The notes under the pieces: model-generated | Told to the model about the DNA's origin: nothing | Databases searched by the model: none | Seen by the model: the letters and a program-made list of their open reading frames with translations, nothing else | Shown here: piece after piece, positions 58,501 to 64,000 of the stretch | How positions within the stretch are numbered: the first letter of the stretch is position 1 | Layout of the letters: each line of letters begins with the position of its first letter | Source of the DNA: Planoprotostelium fungivorum | Taxonomy: Eukaryota > Evosea > Variosea > Cavosteliida > Cavosteliaceae | Direction: 5' to 3' | DNA: 64,000 nucleotides | Assembly (NCBI GenBank): GCA_003024175.1 | Contig: MDYQ01000028.1 | Coordinates: 1-64,000, forward strand | Program-made: the position numbers and the translations under genes

Positions 58501-59381
58501 TCAGATGAGCAGGACTGCGTAAGCGGTGATGTGAGCTCTCGATACGAGCTGTCCGCCATCAGTCAATCATCGAACATCATCCTCTTTGTCAGCACCTCAT
58601 GGTCTTTCGACTTGGCCTCCCAACCACTCTCGCTGGGATACGAAGCAGTGAGGATGTTTCCTGGTTCTTCATAGTGAACCAGTGCACCTCCCCCTGTCAT
58701 TACACCATGTCCTTCCATCTGCACTGTGGCACATGGATGTTGAGCTCTGTCTCCCGAATTGGTGATGATCCTGTTCTGAAAGAAAACCTCATTACGTTTG
58801 TCTCTGATGCCAATGGCATAGACTTGTAACTTTCTGGGATCGCTGTGCATGTGATCTTTGGACGATGCACTCCAGCTCGTCGAAGAAGAGGGGAAAGAAG
58901 ACGTCAACATGTTGCCGGCGCGCCCTCTGGATCCATCTATGACCCGAGCACCTCCCCCTGTCATTATGTAATCTTCTGCGACTTGCACGGAAGCTGCAGG
59001 ATGAGCCTCGATGGACGACGTTTGTGTGAAGATCTGAACGTCGAAACGATCTTCTGGATCGTGGAAGGCGAGAGCGTATGCGGTGATTGTAGAGTATTCT
59101 GGTGTCATATGGTCCTTCGCCAGAACTCGCCAAGCTCCAGAATCTAAAGGGTAACTCTCGACCAAAAGAGTTCCTGTTGAGAAACAATGAGACCTCATCT
59201 GTCTCGAGGGATGTCTTCGATTAAACCCACCGGATGTACTCCAGTGTGCATGAGCACCTCCTCCCACTATCTTCCACCCGTGAGGTACATTCACGACAGC
59301 CGATGGATGTTGAGCGGGTTCAGATGTAGTGGTGAACACTCGAACGGTTGGTTGAAATGTGTCGTACGGTTTGATTCGCAT
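58501..59381 (-). CDS. Triple-repeat GGGA protein, unknown family
   Basis: I do not recognise this family. The protein (about 260 residues) consists of three tandem repeats of roughly 75-85 residues. Shared positions are AQHPSAVVNV / EAHPAASVQV / AQHPCATVQM; then VGGGAHAHW / TGGGARVID / TGGGALVHY; then LLVESYPLDSGAWRV / MLTSSFPSSSTSWSA / ILTASYPSESGWEAK; then AKDHM / SKDHM / SKDHE; then ITAYALAF / LQVYAIGI / ITAYAVLLI. Repeat 1 needs a 51-nt in-frame intron and repeat 3 a 45-nt intron before its last strand. No signal peptide or membrane helix is seen. Small beta-rich units are likely; carbohydrate or surface binding is only a guess. Confidence 0.72.
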
Positions 59382-59502
59382 GATGGACGTGCGGATGCAA
59401 CGGGTGAAGGATTGAATACCGACCGAATTTCTCAGAAAGGTAAGGTGTATACCGACACCTGTCAATCCAAAAAGTTCTCTGGATCAGAAGACAACAGAAA
59501 CC

Positions 59503-61331
59503 ATGACTGGAGAGAGAGAGAAGTTCACTCTGACGGGCATGGAGGATGTCACAAACATCGACAGCCCTGCTCTCGATAGAGGCTCGAAACTGCTCAGAAC
59601 CGAAGACGAGGACGATAACATCATGAGATCTGACTATGGAAGCACTGTGGTCAACGATGACGATACATTCGATCCCTATTCTAGCCTTCTAAGAAGCAGA
59701 AGGAAGGGAGATGATGAGATCAAAGGTTTGAAGAAGAGAAAGGTGATCAGAGGACAGAAAAGAGGGCAGTTTCTGATGAGATTAGTTGAGAAAGTTCTAT
59801 CAGGAACAGAACGAATTGATCGACGATCTTCTATCTACGTATGTCGAGGATGAAGAAAAGAAAAAAAAGGAAAACTTCAGGGTAATCGTCGCTAGAGATC
59901 ACCTGTCGCTGTACTGACACGATGTGAAGATCAAGGTCGCCATTTATGGATCTGTGGCTGTCAACATCTGCCTCTTTGGACTCCAACTCTTTGCAGCCAT
60001 TCAGTCCAAATCTTTGTCTATTCTGGCTACCATGGCCGACTCGTTCATGGTAATAGACTCACCCACACCACACATGTATGACTCACACTCCACAGGATCT
60101 TCTATCTGGTATCATTCTCTTGTTCGCCGAGAGGGCTTCCAAGAAATCAGCCAACATCAAATACCCAGTGGTATGTATTCATATCTCCCCTCCATCTCAT
60201 AGACTTTTAGGGTAAAGCTCGTATCGAGACTGCCGGTATCATTGTCTTTGCCGTTCTCATGTCTGCCTTAGCTCTCGAGCTCATCGTGAGATTACAATCA
60301 TCATCCCATCCATTCATCGGCTGACATCTTCAGATCCAAGCCGTAGAGTCTCTCATCGAGAAGAAAGAAAACCCCCAATTGGAGCCCCTCCCCATCGCTT
60401 GTGTCGCTGCATCCCTCTTTGCCAAGATCCTCCTCTTCATCTACTGTTACAGTCTCAGACATAACCCGTCTGTCGCCCTCTTGGCTACCGATCACAGAAA
60501 CGATCTGTTCGTCAACAGCTTCGGTCTCGGCGCTGCCATCCTGGGTGATCCATCTCATCTGATCGAACGTCATTCCACATCACCCATCCTCCATCCCGAT
60601 CGTCATTCGTCATCCATCTGATCATGTCACCATGACATCCATCATGCCGATCATCATCACATCCTTCATGTCGATCGTGATCTCATGATGAATCGAACTG
60701 ATGACAAAGACAGCCAGTCGAACTCTCTGGTGGATCGATCCAGCCGGTGCCATCGTTGTAGCTCTCATCATCTTGAGATCCTGGGCCTCCACCGCATACG
60801 AGCACGCTCAGCTCATCGTGGGCGTCACAGCAGATCCTAATTTCATATCGAAGATCACTTACCTGGGTGAGTTCATCTACAGCGTTGTAGATGAGATCGT
60901 GCGGAGAGATTGATGCCTGCAGGTCTGACACACGACAAGAGGATCTTGAAGATGGACACCGCTCGCGCTTACACCGTCGGAAACAACTTTTTCGTAGAGG
61001 TGATGACATTCACATGATGATGAGATCGACATCATGATCCGATGTCGTGGACACCATCATGATGATGATCTGACATTCTTCCAGGTCGACATCGTCTTAG
61101 ATCCCGAACTCAAGTTAAGAGAAGCTCACGACATCGGCGAGAGCCTCCAGGTGCCCTGCCTCGATGACCTCATCTGACTCCAAACAGATGAAACTCGAGA
61201 ACCTTCCCAACGTGGAGAGGGCATTCGTTCACTTGGACTACGAGACAGACCACAAGCCAGAGCACCAAAGGTATTCAAGAGTCTCCCTCGAGTCCATTCG
61301 CATCGATGCTGCAGAGGTCCCCACCGTTTAA
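59503..61331 (+). CDS. Cation diffusion facilitator, Mn-type (MTP8-11 like)
   Basis: Six-helix metal:H+ antiporter. The acidic N-tail starts MTGEREKFTLTGMEDVTN. After splicing, KLRKFYQEQNELIDDLLSTY matches the element before TM1 in plant MTP8-11. TM1 is IKVAIYGSVAVNICLFGLQL. TM2 ends ATMADSFMDLLSG, giving a DSFMD (DxxxD) site; TM5 has LLATDHRNDLFVNSFGL, giving DHRND (DxxxD). Two DxxxD sites are the mark of Mn-CDF proteins; Zn-CDFs have HxxxD. TM6 is IDPAGAIVVALIILRSW. The C-terminal cytosolic ferredoxin-like domain is present (YTVGNNFFVEVDIVLDPEL, AHDIGESLQ, FVHLDYETDHKPEHQ). About eight short introns. Manganese export or sequestration is inferred. Confidence 0.88.
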
Positions 61332-61621
61332 GCTTGTGGATTTCGAAACATAAATCTTGAGATCGAACGTGTGTTGTCTCGTTGTAGATGAGTGTGGTCG
61401 TCATTTGGTCTAGAGGTTGTGACATCAATTCACCAATGACATGGAATGATAAAGGTGTTCCATATAGAGGTTGTGAATGGAGAGGAGGGACGAAGTGGTG
61501 ATGACGTGGACGGATGATCGTCGATGTTGACCACACCATCAACAAGACAGTGTGCGTCACAAGTGATGAATGCATGAGTCACATCGATGACGAGAAGATG
61601 ATCGAACACCGTCTTCGTTCA

Positions 61622-62867
61622 TTAGCTGATGACACAAGATCTCTCTTCCTCTTCTGGTTCTGGCGTCCATCCCAACAGATTTCGAAGAGGTTGAGCCAGC
61701 ATGGATTTCGGTCTCTTAGGCATTCCCTTCAGAACGCGGCACTCGAAGGGGCCATAGTTCATCACTTCGTTGTCTTCGGCCCAGTTGAAGAGAGAGGGTG
61801 ATGCTTGTGGTCCGAACGTGTTGAGTTCTATGATCCATATCTACCGAAGGTCAGTCACGGATGATGATGATGACGATGGACGTGGTGGTGATGATGATAT
61901 CACCTTCTCTGGCGTCACAACGAAATCGATGGTGTAGCTGTCTAATCCTATGAGTGGATGCACCTGTAACCTTGTCAGATGTTATCTTTACCATGCATAA
62001 CACCTCTTCCTGCAGGGCCACAATCTTTTTCGCGATTTCGTTCTTGTTTTGAGACAGCTGCCTGACGTAGCAAGACTTGAAATATTGCGTGAGAGCGGTC
62101 ATCTTTCCCTTCGATACAAATCCGCGAAATTCCCACTCCGGCTGAGTTTCCACCCTGTGGGAGGTCAGTTCCCGCCAAAAATGTCTAGACGAGAGGTGGT
62201 GATCACCATTGACGGACGACAACGTTCATCTGAAACTTTTCTGTCTGACCATAGTTGAGGAGTCTGGCGAATAAGTCCTGGTAGAGATGTGAGATGATGG
62301 TTGGTGGTGTTGGTGCGTATTCACGTGATAGCTTCTCTCGCTGCGACACATGTATTTCACGGCCTCTGCACCGCTGGTGACTCTCATGCACTTGATGGCT
62401 GCTCGAATGACTGCGATCATGGTGTGTTCTACGTCTTCGTAAGAGGTCACTCCCAGATTCTTCATCTCGAGATCCAATAGCTTCTTAATCTATACATTGT
62501 GAGGAGGTGATGTCTCCGTCCGTTCACCTTGGTCTCATCTCTCAGGACTGCATCTTTCGGACTGCGAGTAGATAGTCGAACGAAGGCTCCGTCTCCCTCT
62601 TTGATCATCACCCTCTTCATCTCCTGAAATAGTGTTAATCGCTCTGACATCCGATCCACACGATACCTCGTCAATCTTCGCTTTTAGAACTTCTAGTGTC
62701 TCGATTTTCTGCGGATCGTCTGTGATCTTCGTGCTTCCTTGCTTGTAGTCTTCATAAGCATCGACGATGCACTGGCATTCTAACTCGTTGAGAGGGAGAA
62801 AGGTCGTCGGAAATGTGTATGCTTTCAACGCCTCGTACCAGCATTCTAAATCGGTGGGATCGGTCAT
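61622..62867 (-). CDS. D123/CDC123-like ATP-grasp protein with CaaX end
   Basis: Starts MTDPTDLECWYEALKAYTFP, then LNELECQCIVDAYEDYKQG. The nucleotide-binding core has GAFVRLSTRSPKDAVLRDE. VEHTMIAVIRAAIKCMRVTS, then LFARLLNYGQTEKFQMNVVV and RQW follow. EWEFRGFVSKGKMTALTQYF and YVRQLSQNKNEIAKKIVALQ come next. The metal-binding strand pair is TIDFVVTPEK and IWIIELNTFGPQAS with LFNWAEDNEVMNYG. The order matches the D123 family (EFR...G.L.AI.QY, then IDF and FNP.G). CDC123 assembles eIF2 in yeast, but this divergent branch may differ. The protein ends RSCVIS, a CaaX box with serine at the last position, predicting farnesylation. Seven short introns. It diverges from the XRN gene. Confidence 0.72.
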
Positions 62868-63013
62868 GTTGTGTGTTTGCTAGGTGTAAGAATGATCGGA
62901 TGCGGATGTGGCTCGTGTATGAGTTCTTCCCTTGTTCGCTGAACGTGTTTGAGCACCTCTACAAACCGACACCCCACCACCTAGATTTCACATTTTGAGT
63001 CACATCATCGACA

Positions 63014-64000
63014 TGGGAGTGAGTTTCGTAGTCAATTACTCAAATGCTTTATGAAGATAATTGGGTGTCACATGTGCAACGTGATTGAGCGACAATAGAT
63101 ACCCAAGTTCTACGCTTGGCTGTCGAGGGAGTGTCCTTCCATGATAAGAGGAATATCATCAGACTCCATACTGACCGTAGGTGCGTGACGTATCAATGTC
63201 TGAATGATTCTCCTGATCGTTGCAGACAACTTGTATTTAGATCTCAATGGAGTCTTTCATCGCAGTCGAGAGGTGGTCATTTCTCTTTCCAACCTGGTTC
63301 TCACTGCATCAGATGTGCGAGAGGAAATCAGATCCAAAGCTCACATTTGAAGAGAGCGTTATCACCTCCTCTTTCCGTTACATCGAAGGCGTCAGTCACT
63401 TTGTTTACCTCAATTGACGTGAGCAGATCATTGACGTTATGAATCCCAATCAGAGGTTGTATCTTGCAGTCGATGGAGTCCCCCCAGCAGCCAAGATCAG
63501 CCAACAGAGACAGAGACGTCTACAATACGTAGCGAAACGAAAGCAGAGGGGTCAGGGGGTATGACACATTGATGATCATCACACTGATGAAATAAGGTTT
63601 CGAAGCCGACGGAATCAGTGCAAGTTCCAACGGAACAAGTGAGACGTTGAGAACCATCATGTCACCTGGATTGATTCCGTTCAGATCGATGAAGAATCAC
63701 AGACGGATGACATCGATTCCTTCTTTCACCCAGAGTCTTTTTCTCTGGATGACAGTGTGTGATAGCCATCGCGATCACCATCATCTCACGCGTCCATCAG
63801 ATGGAGACGCGGAGGTGGCCATCACCCCCGGAAGCGGCTTCATGTATCGATTGTCTTTGAGAATGTCATCGTGGATCCGCCACAAGATCGTGTCTGATGA
63901 AAGATGGAAGAAGCCAAAGATATTCTTCTCCGGCGTTGAAGTGTGAAATCTCAACACAGTTAAGACATCATCAGCTGATGCAGTATACAGGTGCCAGGCG
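63014..64000 (+). CDS. 5'-3' exoribonuclease XRN1/XRN2, N-terminal part
   Basis: The gene runs off the right edge. The first exon is only six bases (Met-Gly), followed by GTGAGT and a long intron. Exon 2 continues IPKFYAWLSRECPSMIRGIS. The next exon gives DNLYLDLNGVFHR, the first catalytic acidic block, then LTFEESVITSSFRYIEG and VMNPNQRLYLAVDGVPPAAK with ISQQRQRRLQYVAKRKQRG. An insert rich in Asp and Ser follows (QIDEESQTDDIDSFFHPESF). ITPGSGFMYRLSLRMSSWIR and PKIFFSGVE come next, and the last exon begins VPG at the edge. This is the conserved CR1 region. Whether it is the cytoplasmic XRN1 or nuclear XRN2 form cannot be decided from this part. Confidence 0.9.

Noticed and set aside
61126-61575. 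149-codon minus-strand frame
   Set aside because: It is antisense to the last CDF exons and the convergent 3' region; the plus strand gives a clear CDF C-terminal domain.

Overview
This window is the left end of a eukaryotic chromosome or scaffold. It opens on the C-rich telomere strand, (CCCTAAA)n, and then becomes a very gene-dense region. Nearly every gene is cut by many short GT-AG introns, mostly 35-70 nt, with GTGAG or GTGAT donors and CAG acceptors. The standard genetic code is used. Intergenic gaps are often only 30-150 bp, and neighbours are arranged divergently or convergently. The gene set (Rab4, RasGEF, P4-ATPase, MAP65/PRC1, WDR13, CDCA7-like, UBXN7, XRN, DSS1/SEM1) points to a free-living heterotrophic protist, perhaps amoebozoan-like. 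No plastid-specific gene is visible. The lineage is inference; I could not place the species.

Layout. 1-2031 is subtelomere: terminal telomere repeats, a 117-bp element (A) present in two identical copies that each end in telomere repeats, and a 537-bp tandem duplication continuing into a decayed array of about 115-136 bp units. 2032-3841 holds no confident gene. 3842-17178 carries an MFSD6-like transporter, eIF3f, WDR13, an AT-hook protein, SEM1/DSS1, a ChaC glutathione-degrading enzyme, MAP65/PRC1, a TLDc protein and UBXN7. 17182-21448 is a chromatin neighbourhood: bromodomain-PHD protein, CDCA7-type zinc finger and a two-box HMGB. 22358-25492 has a nucleolar-type RRM protein, a RidA-family protein and Rab4. 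26679-34236 has a CAT/SLC7 amino-acid transporter and a P4-ATPase lipid flippase. 34815-43195 has SAP30-like, a myristoylatable LRR-EF-hand protein, an LRR-PIN protein and a RasGEF. 43292-52493 has a cysteine-rich type I membrane protein, a double-SAP protein, an SBDS/Rtc3-like protein, ribosomal protein uL4, TXNL4B and a BPA1/Vip1-like RRM protein. 53035-64000 has small hypotheticals, TatD, a PHS phosphate transporter, a triple-repeat GGGA protein of unknown family, a Mn-type CDF transporter, a D123-like ATP-grasp protein ending in a CaaX box, and the 5' part of an XRN exonuclease that runs off the window.

The genes do not form an operon-like system. They are mostly housekeeping functions: transport (five multi-pass transporters), chromatin and transcription (bromo-PHD, CDCA7-like, HMGB, SAP30, AT-hook, SAP), RNA and ribosome (eIF3f, uL4, SBDS-like, TXNL4B, XRN, RRM proteins), and protein turnover (SEM1, UBXN7). 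The least familiar items are the LRR-PIN protein, the triple-repeat GGGA protein, the prenylatable D123-like protein, the subtelomeric modules, a 26-bp-arm hairpin between two convergent genes and a palindromic motif that recurs in introns. I saw no reverse transcriptase, transposase, integrase or viral gene, and no tRNA or rRNA.
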